Assembly (NCBI RefSeq): GCF_900157375.1
Contig: NZ_LT721901.1
Location: 4,297,685 to 4,361,684, forward strand
DNA length: 64,000 bases
Source: Mycobacterium rhizamassiliense
GTDB taxonomy: Bacteria; Actinomycetota; Actinomycetes; Mycobacteriales; Mycobacteriaceae
Direction: 5' to 3'
The translations under genes were made by a program, and so were the position numbers. This document shows, piece after piece, positions 8,322 to 17,565 of this stretch. Under the pieces are notes generated by a model. It was given only the letters and a program-made list of their open reading frames with translations. It ran no database searches and was not told the DNA's origin. Position 1 is the first letter of the stretch; each line of letters starts with the position of its first letter.

Positions 8322-8927
8322 ATGTCTCTTAATGCGACGGGCGTGGCGCGCCGGCGCAGGGGCGCCGCGCTGGAGGAAGCCCTGCTGGATGCCGCGTGGG
8401 CGGAGCTGACCGAGCACGGCTATGACGACATGACGATCGACGCCGTCGCCGTGCGGGCGGGAACCAGTCGCGCGGTGCTGTACCGGCGCTGGCCCGGCAA
8501 GCAGGAGCTCGTGCTCGCCGCGCTGGCCCACGAGGTGGAAAAAGACGTCGTCGCCGTCCCCGACACGGGCAGCCTGCGTGGCGACGTCATCGCCCTGCTC
8601 AGGGAGGCCAACAAGCTCAGGGTGGGGTTGGTGGCCGCGCTGATGACCCGGCTGGGCGGCTTCTACCAGCAGACCGGCCGCAGCCTGGCCGACATTCGGG
8701 CGCTCATTCAGGGTGACCGCGACGCCATCCTGGAGCAAATCGTCCAGCGGGCCATCGACCGCGGCGAAATCCAGCCGGGCCAGGTCACCGACCGGATCGC
8801 GCGGGTGCCCGTGGAGCTGTTCCGCTACGAAGTTCTGATGACGCTGCAACCGGTGCCCGACGACGCGATCGTGGAGATCGTCGACACCATCTTTCTGCCG
8901 CTACTCGACTCGCGTAAGGGCCGGTAA
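8322..8927 (+). CDS. TetR-family transcriptional repressor
   Basis: A 201-residue protein with an N-terminal helix-turn-helix of TetR type: LLDAAWAELTEHGYDDMTID, then AVAVRAGTSRAVLYRRWPGK (residues about 45-65). The C-terminal part is all-helical and presumably binds a ligand. ATG 8322 has AGGAAA upstream. The gene probably controls itself and the divergent monooxygenase through the operator at 8271-8291. The TetR stop is 51 bp before the start of murE, so read-through into murE is possible because no terminator is obvious. Confidence 0.9.
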   Translation: MSLNATGVARRRRGAALEEALLDAAWAELTEHGYDDMTIDAVAVRAGTSRAVLYRRWPGKQELVLAALAHEVEKDVVAVPDTGSLRGDVIALLREANKLRVGLVAALMTRLGGFYQQTGRSLADIRALIQGDRDAILEQIVQRAIDRGEIQPGQVTDRIARVPVELFRYEVLMTLQPVPDDAIVEIVDTIFLPLLDSRKGR

Positions 8928-8978
8928 CGGGCCAGCGTAGGCGCGGGAGCGCCTCGCCGGCCTGCGCTCCTGGGTAGG

Positions 8979-10556
8979 GTGTCATGGCTGATCATGAGGA
9001 TGACCCCGCGCGAGAAAGGTGTGACGGAAGTGCCGGTGCCCACCGAGTTGCGCCCCAGCGCGAACGCGGGGGTGCGGCTGCCCGCGCTGGCGGCGGAGGT
9101 GGGCGCGGTGCCCGCCGGCGGCGACCAGGTACCCGACCTGCCGATTAGCGGTGTGACGCTGCGCGCCCAGGACGTGTTGCCCGGTGATCTGTTCGCCGCC
9201 CTGCCCGGCTCGACCACGCACGGCGCCCGCTTCGCCGCCGACGCGATCGGGCGCGGGGCCGTCGCGGTGCTGACCGACGACGCGGGGGTAGCCGAGATGG
9301 GTCCGACGTCCGTGCCGACCCTGGTGCATCCGACGCCGCGGGGCGTGCTCGGCGGCCTGGCCGCGACGGTGTACGGAAACCCGTCCGACCGGCTGGCCGT
9401 GCTGGGCATCACCGGGACGTCGGGCAAGACCACGACGACGTACCTGGTCGAATCCGCGCTGCGCGGCGCGGGGCGGGTCGCCGGGCTGGTCGGCACCATC
9501 GGCATCCGGATCAACGGCGCCGACATCCCCAGCGCGCTGACCACCCCGGAGGCGCCGGCGCTGCAGGCGATGCTGGCGGCGATGGCCGAGCGCGGGGTCG
9601 ACACCGTGGTGATGGAGGTGTCCAGCCACGCCCTGACGCTCGGCCGGGTGGACGGCACCGGGTTCGCGGTGGGCGCCTTCACCAACCTGTCCCGCGACCA
9701 CCTGGACTTCCACCCGACGATGGCCGACTACTTCGAGGCCAAGGCGCTGCTGTTCGACCCGGGTTCGCCGCTGCACGCGCGGCGCGCGGTGGTGTGCATC
9801 GACGACGACGCCGGGCGCGCGATGGCCGCGCGGGCCGCTCACGCGGTCACCGTGAGCGCCGAGGGCCAGCCGGCGCACTGGCGAGCCATCGACGCGGCCC
9901 CGGTGGGCGCGGGCGGCCAGGAGTTCACCGTCGTCGGGCCCGACGGGGCCCAGCACCGGATCGGCATCCGGCTGCCCGGCCGCTATAACATCGCCAATTG
10001 TCTTGTCGCACTGGCTGTTCTGGATGCGGTCGGCGTTTCGCCCGAGCAAGCGGCACCCGGACTGCTGCGGACGCGGGTCCCCGGGCGGCTGGAGGAGATC
10101 GATCGCGGCCAGGATTTCCTGGCCCTCGTCGACTACGCCCACAAGCCCGGCGCGCTGCGGGCCGTGCTCACTACGCTGCTGCAACCGGGGCGCCGGCTGG
10201 CCGTGGTGTTCGGCGCCGGCGGCGACCGGGACCCGGGCAAGCGGGCGCCGATGGGCGCGGTCGCGGCCGAGCTGGCCGACCTGGTCGTCGTCACCGACGA
10301 CAACCCGCGCAGCGAGGATCCCGCCACGATCCGCCGCGAAATCCTCACCGGGACAACCGAAAGCGGTTCTAAAGCCGAAGTCGTCGAGATCGGCGAACGG
10401 CGCGAGGCGATCCGGCACGCGGTGGGCTGGGCACGCCCCGGCGACATCGTGGTGATCGCCGGCAAGGGCCACGAAACCGGGCAGCGGACCGGCGCCGAGA
10501 CCCGCCCGTTCGACGACCGCGTCGAGCTGGCGGCGGCATTAGAGGCCCTGCGATGA
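8979..10556 (+). CDS. murE: UDP-MurNAc-L-Ala-D-Glu:meso-diaminopimelate ligase MurE
   Basis: Adds meso-diaminopimelate to UDP-MurNAc-dipeptide with ATP, in the cytoplasm. The 525-residue protein has the Mur-ligase P-loop GITGTSGKT (143-151) and the DNPR motif (441-444), which marks the meso-DAP rather than the lysine enzymes. The GTG at 8979 aligns with the VSSL start I recall for M. tuberculosis MurE; ATG 8994, ATG 9000 and GTG 9021 are alternatives. The stop overlaps murF as ATGA. Because of the TetR insert, murE may need its own promoter in the short 8928-8978 gap, where none is clear. Confidence 0.96.
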   Translation: MSWLIMRMTPREKGVTEVPVPTELRPSANAGVRLPALAAEVGAVPAGGDQVPDLPISGVTLRAQDVLPGDLFAALPGSTTHGARFAADAIGRGAVAVLTDDAGVAEMGPTSVPTLVHPTPRGVLGGLAATVYGNPSDRLAVLGITGTSGKTTTTYLVESALRGAGRVAGLVGTIGIRINGADIPSALTTPEAPALQAMLAAMAERGVDTVVMEVSSHALTLGRVDGTGFAVGAFTNLSRDHLDFHPTMADYFEAKALLFDPGSPLHARRAVVCIDDDAGRAMAARAAHAVTVSAEGQPAHWRAIDAAPVGAGGQEFTVVGPDGAQHRIGIRLPGRYNIANCLVALAVLDAVGVSPEQAAPGLLRTRVPGRLEEIDRGQDFLALVDYAHKPGALRAVLTTLLQPGRRLAVVFGAGGDRDPGKRAPMGAVAAELADLVVVTDDNPRSEDPATIRREILTGTTESGSKAEVVEIGERREAIRHAVGWARPGDIVVIAGKGHETGQRTGAETRPFDDRVELAAALEALR

Positions 10557-12136
10557 TCGAGCTGACCGTGGCCCAGGTCGCCGAAATCGTCGGCGGCACA
10601 CTGGCCGACATCGCACCGGAGGACGCCGCCCAGCGGCGCGTCACCGGCACCGTCGAATTCGACTCGCGCGCCGTCGGCCCGGGCGGGTTGTTCCTGGCGC
10701 TGCCCGGGGCGCGGTCGGACGGACACGACCACGCGACCGGGGCCGTCGAGGCCGGCGCGGTGGCGGTGCTGGCCGCCCGTCCCGTCGGGGTTCCCGCCAT
10801 CGTGGTCGCGCCGCATCAGGCCGAGGACGGCCGCGCCGGGGTGCTCGAGCACGACACCGACGGCTCGGGGGCGGCGGTGCTGGCCGCCCTGGCCAAGCTC
10901 GCCGCTGCCGTCGCCGCCGACCTGGTGGCCGGCGGGCTGACCATCATCGGGATCACCGGGTCGTCGGGAAAGACGTCGACCAAGGACCTGGTCGCCGCCG
11001 TCCTGGCCCCGCTCGGTGAGGTGGTCGCGCCGCCGGGATCGTTCAACAACGAGCTGGGCCATCCCTGGACGGTGCTGCGCGCGACGCGCGAGACCGACTA
11101 CCTGATTCTGGAGATGTCGGCGCGCCATCCCGGCAATATCGCCGCACTGGCGCAGATCGCCCCGCCCGCGATCGGGGTGGTGCTCAACGTCGGCACCGCG
11201 CACCTGGGCGAGTTCGGCTCGCGGGAGGCCATCGCGAGAACGAAAGGTGAACTGCCGCAAGCAGTTCCGCAGTCCGGGGCGGTCATCCTCAACGCCGACG
11301 ACCCGGCGGTGGCGGCGATGGCCGAGCGGACCGCGGCGCGGGTGATCCGGGTGAGCCGGTCCGCCAGCACCGACGCGGGCCCCAGCGACGTGTGGGCGCA
11401 GGGCGTGTCGCTGGACGAATTGGCCCGGCCGCGTTTTACGTTGCATGCGAACGGCACCCAAGCGGAGGTTCAACTCGGGGTGTATGGCGACCACCAGGTC
11501 ACGAACGCGCTCTGCGCGAGCGCGGTCGCGCTGCAATGCGGAGCGAGCGTCGAGCGGGTGGCCGACGCGCTCGCGGCCGCGGGCCCGGTGTCGCGGCACC
11601 GGATGCACGTCACCACCCGCGCCGACGGCGTGACGGTGATCGACGACGCCTACAACGCCAACCCGGACTCGATGCGGGCCGGGCTGCAGGCGCTGGCCTG
11701 GATCGCCCACCGCGGGCAGCAATCGGGCGCTGTCCCGCGGCGCAGCTGGGCGGTGCTCGGCGAAATGGCCGAGCTCGGCGACGACGCGATAACCGAGCAC
11801 GATCGCGTCGGCCGGCTGGCGGTGCGCTTAGATGTGTCTCGACTCGTTGTCGTGGGAATGGGGAGGTCAATGAGCGCCATGCACCACGGAGCGGTCATGG
11901 AGGGCTCCTGGGGCGCTTCCTCGGATAGGGGGGCCGTCACCGTGGCCGACAGCGACGCCGCCCTGGCTTTGTTGCGCGCCGAGGTGCAACCCGGCGACGT
12001 CGTGTTGGTCAAGGCGTCCAACTCCGCCGGGCTGGGCGCGCTGGCCGAGGCGCTGCGTGACGATCGCGAGGGCGGCGAAGCCGGGCGAAGCGGGTCGTCA
12101 CCGTCGAGCAGTGCCGACGCCGGAGAGCGCCCGTGA
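10553..12136 (+). CDS. murF: UDP-MurNAc-tripeptide:D-Ala-D-Ala ligase MurF
   Basis: Completes the cytoplasmic pentapeptide precursor by adding D-Ala-D-Ala. The 527-residue protein has the P-loop GITGSSGKTS (133-142), the MurF-typical FNNELGHPWT and the C-terminal ligase-domain sequence VIDDAYNANPDSM. It ends in a low-complexity Ser/Gly/Glu tail (GRSGSSPSSSADAGERP) that is not needed for the fold. The start and stop overlap murE and mraY by 4 bp. Confidence 0.96.
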   Translation: MIELTVAQVAEIVGGTLADIAPEDAAQRRVTGTVEFDSRAVGPGGLFLALPGARSDGHDHATGAVEAGAVAVLAARPVGVPAIVVAPHQAEDGRAGVLEHDTDGSGAAVLAALAKLAAAVAADLVAGGLTIIGITGSSGKTSTKDLVAAVLAPLGEVVAPPGSFNNELGHPWTVLRATRETDYLILEMSARHPGNIAALAQIAPPAIGVVLNVGTAHLGEFGSREAIARTKGELPQAVPQSGAVILNADDPAVAAMAERTAARVIRVSRSASTDAGPSDVWAQGVSLDELARPRFTLHANGTQAEVQLGVYGDHQVTNALCASAVALQCGASVERVADALAAAGPVSRHRMHVTTRADGVTVIDDAYNANPDSMRAGLQALAWIAHRGQQSGAVPRRSWAVLGEMAELGDDAITEHDRVGRLAVRLDVSRLVVVGMGRSMSAMHHGAVMEGSWGASSDRGAVTVADSDAALALLRAEVQPGDVVLVKASNSAGLGALAEALRDDREGGEAGRSGSSPSSSADAGERP

Positions 12137-13212
12137 GGCAGATCCTGATCGCCGTCGCCGTCGCGCTGACGGTGTCGATCCTGCTGACCCCCGCGCTGAT
12201 CCGCCTGTTCACCAGGCAGGGCTTCGGCCATCAGACGCGCGAGGACGGCCCGCCCAGCCACCACGCCAAGCGCGGCACCCCGTCGATGGGCGGCGTCGCG
12301 ATCGTGGCCGGCATCTGGGCGGGTTACCTCGGCACCCACCTGGCCGGGCTGGCGTTCGACGGCGAGGGAGTGTCCGCGTCCGGTCTGTTGGTGCTGGGCC
12401 TGGCCACCGTCCTGGGCGGCGTCGGCTTCCTCGACGACCTGATCAAGATCCGCCGCTCGCGCAACCTCGGGTTGAACAAGACCACCAAGACGGTCGGGCA
12501 GATCACCGCCGCGGTGCTGTTCGGCGTCCTGGTGCTGAGTTTCCACAACGCCAACGGCCTGACACCGGGCAGCCCCGACCTGTCCTACGTGCGCGAGATC
12601 GCCACCGTCACACTGACTCCCGCGCTGTTCGTGCTGTTCTGCGTGGTCATCGTCACCTCTTGGTCCAACGCGGTGAACTTCACCGACGGCCTGGACGGGC
12701 TGGCCGCGGGCACCATGGCGATGGTCACCGGCGCCTACGTGCTGGTCACCTTCTGGCAGTACCGCAACGCCTGCGTCAGCGCGCCGGGCCTGGGCTGCTA
12801 CAACGTGCGCGACCCGCTGGACCTGGCGATCGTCGCGGCCGCCACCGCGGGCGCCTGCATCGGCTTCCTGTGGTGGAACGCCGCGCCGGCCAAGATCTTC
12901 ATGGGCGACACCGGATCGCTGGCCCTGGGCGGCATCATCGCGGGCCTGTCGGTCACCAGCCGCACCGAAATCCTTGCGGTGGTGCTGGGTTCGCTGTTCG
13001 TCGCCGAGGCCGGCTCGGTGGTGCTGCAGATCCTGGCCTTCCGCACGACCGGGCGACGGGTCTTCCGGATGGCGCCCTTCCATCATCACTTCGAGCTGAG
13101 CGGCTGGGCCGAGACGACGGTGATCATCCGCTTCTGGCTGCTCACCGCGATCACCTGCGGCCTGGGCGTGGCGCTCTTCTACGGTGAGTGGCTCGCCGCA
13201 GTCGGTGCCTGA
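12133..13212 (+). CDS. mraY: phospho-MurNAc-pentapeptide transferase MraY (MurX)
   Basis: Integral membrane enzyme that transfers phospho-MurNAc-pentapeptide to decaprenyl phosphate, giving lipid I. The 359-residue protein is strongly hydrophobic with about ten helices and has the family motifs GFLDDLIKIRR (Asp pair and Lys), NAVNFTDGLDGLA and the HHHFEL loop near the C-terminus. The GTG at 12133 overlaps the murF stop. The stop is one base before the murD ATG. In mycobacteria the product is usually named MurX. Confidence 0.96.
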   Translation: MRQILIAVAVALTVSILLTPALIRLFTRQGFGHQTREDGPPSHHAKRGTPSMGGVAIVAGIWAGYLGTHLAGLAFDGEGVSASGLLVLGLATVLGGVGFLDDLIKIRRSRNLGLNKTTKTVGQITAAVLFGVLVLSFHNANGLTPGSPDLSYVREIATVTLTPALFVLFCVVIVTSWSNAVNFTDGLDGLAAGTMAMVTGAYVLVTFWQYRNACVSAPGLGCYNVRDPLDLAIVAAATAGACIGFLWWNAAPAKIFMGDTGSLALGGIIAGLSVTSRTEILAVVLGSLFVAEAGSVVLQILAFRTTGRRVFRMAPFHHHFELSGWAETTVIIRFWLLTAITCGLGVALFYGEWLAAVGA

Positions 13213-13213
13213 C

Positions 13214-14665
13214 ATGAGCGGGCTCGAGCCCCTGACGCCCGGCGCGCCCGTGCTGGTGGCCGGCGCCCGGGTGACCGGTCGGGCGATCCTGGGCGCGCTG
13301 CAGCGATTCGGGGCGGCGGCGACGCTGTGCGACGACGACCCGGCCATGCTGCGCCCATACGCCGAAAGCGGCGTCGCGACAACGGATCCCGCGACCGCGG
13401 CAGCCCGGATCGCCGACTACGCGCTGGTGGTCACCAGCCCCGGCTTCCATCCGTCGGCCCCGGTGCTGGCTGCCGCCGCGGCGGCGGGCGTACCGATCTG
13501 GGGCGACGTCGAATTGGCGTGGCGGCTGGACGCCGCGGGCCACTACGGCCCGCCGCGGCGCTGGCTGGTGGTGACCGGCACTAACGGCAAGACGACGACG
13601 ACGTCGATGCTGCACGCGATGCTGACGGCGGCCGGCCGGCGCAGCGTGCTGTGCGGCAACATCGGCGACCCCGTGCTCGACGTCCTCGAGCAGCCCGCCG
13701 ACCTGCTGGCCGTCGAGCTGTCCAGCTTCCAGCTGTTCTGGGCGCCGTCGCTGCGGCCCGAGGCGGGCGTGGTGCTCAACATCGCCGAGGATCACCTGGA
13801 CTGGCACCAGACGATGGCCGAGTACACCGCCGCGAAGGCCCGGGTGCTCGACGGCCGGGTCGCGGTCGTGGGGCTGGACGACAGCCGGGCCGCCGCGCTG
13901 CTGGGCACCGCGGCGGCGCCGGTGCGGGCCGGTTTCCGCCTCGGCGAGCCGGCCGCGGGGGAGCTCGGCGTGCGCGGCGGGCAGCTGATCGACCGCGCCT
14001 TCGCCGACGACGTGGCCCTGCTGCCCGCCGACTCGATACCGGTGCCGGGGCCCGTCGGCGTGCTCGACGCCCTGGCCGCCGCGGCGCTGGCCCGCAGCGT
14101 CGACGTGCCCGCCGAGGCGATCGCGGAGGCGATCGCCTCGTTCCAGGTGGGCCGGCATCGGGCCGAGGTGGTACTCGTCGCCGACGGCATCACCTACGTC
14201 GACGACTCCAAGGCCACCAACGCCCACGCCGCCGAGGCGTCGATCCTGGCCTACCCGCGGGTGGTGTGGATCGCCGGGGGCCTGCTGAAGGGCGCATCGG
14301 TCGACGCCGAGGTGGCCCGGGTCGCGTCACGGCTGGTCGGCGCCGTGCTGATCGGCCAGGACCGCCAAGAGGTTGCAGAGGCGTTATCGCGACACGCGCC
14401 GGATGTCCCCGTCGTCCAGGTTGTGACAGGCGAGGATGCTGGTATGAATGCGACTGCTGTGATTCCTGGGGCTGATGTGACGGATGTTTCTCATGAGAAT
14501 GTCGGCGCCAGGGTCATGACGGCGGCGGTCGCCGCGGCCCGCGACTTGGCCAAGCCGGGCGACACCGTGCTGCTGGCGCCCGCGGGCGCATCCTTCGACC
14601 AGTTCACCGGGTACGCCGACCGCGGTGACGCATTCGCCGCCGCCGTACGCGCCGCTCAGCTGTAG
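13214..14665 (+). CDS. murD: UDP-MurNAc-L-Ala:D-glutamate ligase MurD
   Basis: Adds D-glutamate to UDP-MurNAc-L-Ala. The 483-residue product has an N-terminal UDP-binding domain (GAPVLVAGARVTGRA), the P-loop GTNGKT (122-127), the LSSFQL motif and the C-terminal sequence YVDDSKATNAHA. ATG 13214 is preferred over an upstream GTG at 13184 because it lies one base after the mraY stop and matches the SGL-PLTPGAPVL start remembered from M. tuberculosis. Confidence 0.96.
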   Translation: MSGLEPLTPGAPVLVAGARVTGRAILGALQRFGAAATLCDDDPAMLRPYAESGVATTDPATAAARIADYALVVTSPGFHPSAPVLAAAAAAGVPIWGDVELAWRLDAAGHYGPPRRWLVVTGTNGKTTTTSMLHAMLTAAGRRSVLCGNIGDPVLDVLEQPADLLAVELSSFQLFWAPSLRPEAGVVLNIAEDHLDWHQTMAEYTAAKARVLDGRVAVVGLDDSRAAALLGTAAAPVRAGFRLGEPAAGELGVRGGQLIDRAFADDVALLPADSIPVPGPVGVLDALAAAALARSVDVPAEAIAEAIASFQVGRHRAEVVLVADGITYVDDSKATNAHAAEASILAYPRVVWIAGGLLKGASVDAEVARVASRLVGAVLIGQDRQEVAEALSRHAPDVPVVQVVTGEDAGMNATAVIPGADVTDVSHENVGARVMTAAVAAARDLAKPGDTVLLAPAGASFDQFTGYADRGDAFAAAVRAAQL

Positions 14666-14671
14666 GCGAGG

Positions 14672-16339
14672 GTGGCGAAGAGGTTGACCCGGCTGATGCG
14701 CCGGGGCAAGGGGGCTACCGACACCGCGCCGGCCGAGCAGGCCGCGGCGGAGGACACCGACGCCGAGCCGACGACGGACGCGATCGCGACGCCGGACGAG
14801 ACGGCGAACAAGGCCGCTGAGCCGGCAAAGGCGCAGGCCGCCGACAACGAACGCAGTCCGCGCGCCCGGGTCGGCGCGTGGCTGGGCCGGCCCATGACCT
14901 CGTTTCACCTGATCATCGCGGTCACCGCGCTGCTGACGACGCTCGGCCTGATCATGGTGCTCTCGGCCTCCGGGGTGCGGTCCTACGGCGCCGACGGTTC
15001 GGCCTGGGTGATCTTCGGCAAGCAGGTGCTGTGGACGATCATCGGTCTGATCGCGGCCTACGCGGCGATGCGGATGTCGGTGCGATTCCTGCGCCGGCTC
15101 GCCTTCACCGGGTACGTGGTCACGATCATCCTGCTGGTTCTGGTGCTGGTGCCCGGGATCGGCCACCTGGCCAACGGTTCGCGGAAGTGGTTCGTCGTCG
15201 CCGGTTTCTCGATGCAACCGTCCGAGCTGGCGAAGATCGCGTTCGCCATCTGGGGCGCGCACCTGCTGGCCAGCCGCCGCCTGGAGCGGGCCACGCTGCG
15301 CGAGATGCTGATCCCGCTGGTGCCGGCCGCCATCATTGCGCTGGCGCTGATCGTCGCCCAGCCCGACCTCGGGCAGACGGTGTCGCTGGGCATCATCCTG
15401 CTGGCGCTGCTGTGGTACGCCGGGCTGCCGCTGCGGGTCTTCGGGACCTCGCTGCTGGCGGTATTCATGGCGGGCGCGGTGCTGGCGATGTCGGCCGGTT
15501 ACCGGTCCGACCGGGTGAAATCGTGGCTGGACCCGGAGAACGACCCGATGGACACCGGCTATCAGGCCCGGCAGGCCAAATTCGCGCTGGCCCACGGCGG
15601 CATCTTCGGCGACGGCCTCGGGCAGGGCACCGCCAAATGGAACTACCTGCCCAACGCCCACAACGACTTCATCTTCGCGATCATCGGCGAGGAGCTCGGG
15701 TTCATCGGCGCGTTCGCGCTGCTAGCGCTCTTCGGGTTGTTCGCCTACACCGGCATGCGGATCGCGCGCCGGTCGGCCGACCCGTTCCTGCGCCTGCTGA
15801 CCGCCACCACAACGATGTGGGTGCTGGGCCAGGCGTTCATCAACATCGGCTACGTGATCGGCGTGCTGCCGGTGACCGGCCTGCAGCTGCCACTCATCTC
15901 TGCGGGCGGAACATCAACGGCAGCAACGCTTTTCATGATCGGTCTGATGGCGAACGCGGCTAGACACGAGCCCGAGGCGGTGGCCGCGCTGCGGGCCGGG
16001 CGCGACGACAAGATGAACCGGCTGCTGCGGTTGGCACCGCCGGAGCCGTACACGCCGCCGCGCATCGAGGCGTTTCGCGATCGCAAGCGCTCGGCGCAGC
16101 AGCCGGCCCGGCCGCCTGCCCAGGTAACGCGCAAGGGGGGCAAGCAGCCCGCCCGCAAAGCTGCCAAATCGTCGGGGCGCAACGCCGAACCGCCGCTGCG
16201 GCCGGCCTTGCCCCGGACAGGTGCCCGGCAGGGCACCCGTTCAGGGCATCATGGATCTGGCCAGCGCTATGCCACTGCGGCAGCCGGTCAGCGTCAACCA
16301 CGGCGCGCTCGCGCATTGGAAGGTCAGCGTTACGGGTGA
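14672..16339 (+). CDS. ftsW: SEDS-family septal glycosyltransferase FtsW
   Basis: SEDS protein that polymerises lipid II at the septum with PBP2b. The 555-residue sequence has an Ala/Glu-rich acidic N-terminus (1-65), about ten membrane helices (70-435) and conserved SEDS stretches (GSRKWF, QPSELAKIA, AQPDLGQT, NAHNDFIFAIIGEELGF, GLQLPLISAGGTST). A cytoplasmic C-terminal tail of about 120 residues is rich in Arg, Lys, Pro and Gln and contains RKAAKSSGR. Such a long tail is a mycobacterial trait thought to contact FtsZ and other partners. GTG 14672 follows the murD stop by 6 bp; the stop overlaps murG. Confidence 0.95.
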   Translation: MAKRLTRLMRRGKGATDTAPAEQAAAEDTDAEPTTDAIATPDETANKAAEPAKAQAADNERSPRARVGAWLGRPMTSFHLIIAVTALLTTLGLIMVLSASGVRSYGADGSAWVIFGKQVLWTIIGLIAAYAAMRMSVRFLRRLAFTGYVVTIILLVLVLVPGIGHLANGSRKWFVVAGFSMQPSELAKIAFAIWGAHLLASRRLERATLREMLIPLVPAAIIALALIVAQPDLGQTVSLGIILLALLWYAGLPLRVFGTSLLAVFMAGAVLAMSAGYRSDRVKSWLDPENDPMDTGYQARQAKFALAHGGIFGDGLGQGTAKWNYLPNAHNDFIFAIIGEELGFIGAFALLALFGLFAYTGMRIARRSADPFLRLLTATTTMWVLGQAFINIGYVIGVLPVTGLQLPLISAGGTSTAATLFMIGLMANAARHEPEAVAALRAGRDDKMNRLLRLAPPEPYTPPRIEAFRDRKRSAQQPARPPAQVTRKGGKQPARKAAKSSGRNAEPPLRPALPRTGARQGTRSGHHGSGQRYATAAAGQRQPRRARALEGQRYG

Positions 16340-17565
16340 ACAACACGATCAGGAAGGCGACCGGCGGGCAGGGGGCGAGTCCCTCGCCCGCCGGTGCCGC
16401 ATCATCGGTCAATGCCGCCTTGTCGGTCGTGCTGGCCGGCGGCGGGACCGCCGGCCACGTCGAGCCCGCGATGGCCGTGGCCGATGCGCTGTCCGCGCTG
16501 GACCCCGGCGTCCGGATCACGGCGCTGGGCACCGCGCGCGGCCTAGAGACCCGGCTGGTGCCCGAGCGCGGCTACCACCTCGAGCTGATCACCCCCGTCC
16601 CGCTGCCGCGTAAACCCAGCGGCGACCTGGCCCGCCTGCCACCGCGGGTGTGGCGGGCGGTGCGCGAGACGCGCGGGGTGCTCGACTCCGTCGGCGCCGA
16701 CGTGGTGATCGGCTTCGGGGGATACGTGGCGCTGCCGGCCTACCTGGCCGCACGCGGCATCCCCGGGCTGCGCCGCCGCGTCCCGGTCCTGATCCACGAG
16801 GCCAACGCCCGCGCCGGGATCGCCAACCGCGTCGGTGCCCGCAGCGCCGTCCGGATCCTGTCCGCCGTGCCGGATTCCGGGCTTGCGGGCGCCGAGGTGG
16901 TCGGGGTGCCGGTCCGCGCGGCCATCACCTCGCTGGACCGCGCGGGCCTGCGGGCCGAGGCGCGCAGGCACTTCGGCTTCGCCGACGACGCCAAGGTGCT
17001 GCTGGTGTTCGGCGGTTCCCAGGGCGCGGTGTCGCTCAACCGGGCGGTCTCGGCGGCCGCCGCCGGCCTGGCCGCCGCAGGCGTGGCCGTCCTGCATGCC
17101 CACGGCCCCAAGAACACCCTCGAGCTGCGCACCCCCGGTCCCGGCGATCCGCCCTACGTGGCGGTGCCCTACCTGGACCGGATGGACCTGGCCTACGCCG
17201 CCGCCGACCTGGCGATCTGCCGGTCCGGGGCGATGACCGTCGCCGAGGTGTCCGCCGTCGGGCTGCCGGCGATCTACGTGCCGCTGCCGATCGGCAACGG
17301 CGAGCAGCGACTCAACGCCCTGCCGGTGGTCAACGCCGGGGGCGGGATGGTGGTCGCTGACGGCGACCTGACGCCGGAGCTGGTGGCGCGCGAGGTCGCC
17401 GGCCTGCTCACCGACCCGCCGCGGCTGGCGGCCATGACCGCGGCCGCCGCGCTGGTGGGGCACCCGGATGCGGCGCGCCACGTCGCCGAGGCCGCGCTGG
17501 ACATTGCGCGACGAGCGCGTGATAGGGGGCCGCGGTCCGCCAAGAGGACCGGAAAAACGTCGTGA
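16336..17565 (+). CDS. murG: UDP-GlcNAc:lipid I GlcNAc transferase MurG
   Basis: GT28-family enzyme on the inner face of the membrane that converts lipid I to lipid II. The 409-residue protein has the N-terminal glycine loop GGGTAGHVEPA, the GFGGYVALPAYLAA segment and the C-terminal donor site with GGSQGAVSLN and CRSGAMTVAEVSAVGLPAIYV. About 30 poorly conserved Ser/Ala/Gly-rich residues precede the first beta strand, as in other mycobacteria. GTG 16336 overlaps the ftsW stop and its own stop overlaps murC, both by 4 bp. Confidence 0.96.
   Translation: MNNTIRKATGGQGASPSPAGAASSVNAALSVVLAGGGTAGHVEPAMAVADALSALDPGVRITALGTARGLETRLVPERGYHLELITPVPLPRKPSGDLARLPPRVWRAVRETRGVLDSVGADVVIGFGGYVALPAYLAARGIPGLRRRVPVLIHEANARAGIANRVGARSAVRILSAVPDSGLAGAEVVGVPVRAAITSLDRAGLRAEARRHFGFADDAKVLLVFGGSQGAVSLNRAVSAAAAGLAAAGVAVLHAHGPKNTLELRTPGPGDPPYVAVPYLDRMDLAYAAADLAICRSGAMTVAEVSAVGLPAIYVPLPIGNGEQRLNALPVVNAGGGMVVADGDLTPELVAREVAGLLTDPPRLAAMTAAAALVGHPDAARHVAEAALDIARRARDRGPRSAKRTGKTS

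Noticed and set aside
13184..13213. Upstream GTG start for murD inside mraY
   Set aside because: The ten extra residues have no family support, while ATG 13214 lies one base after the mraY stop.
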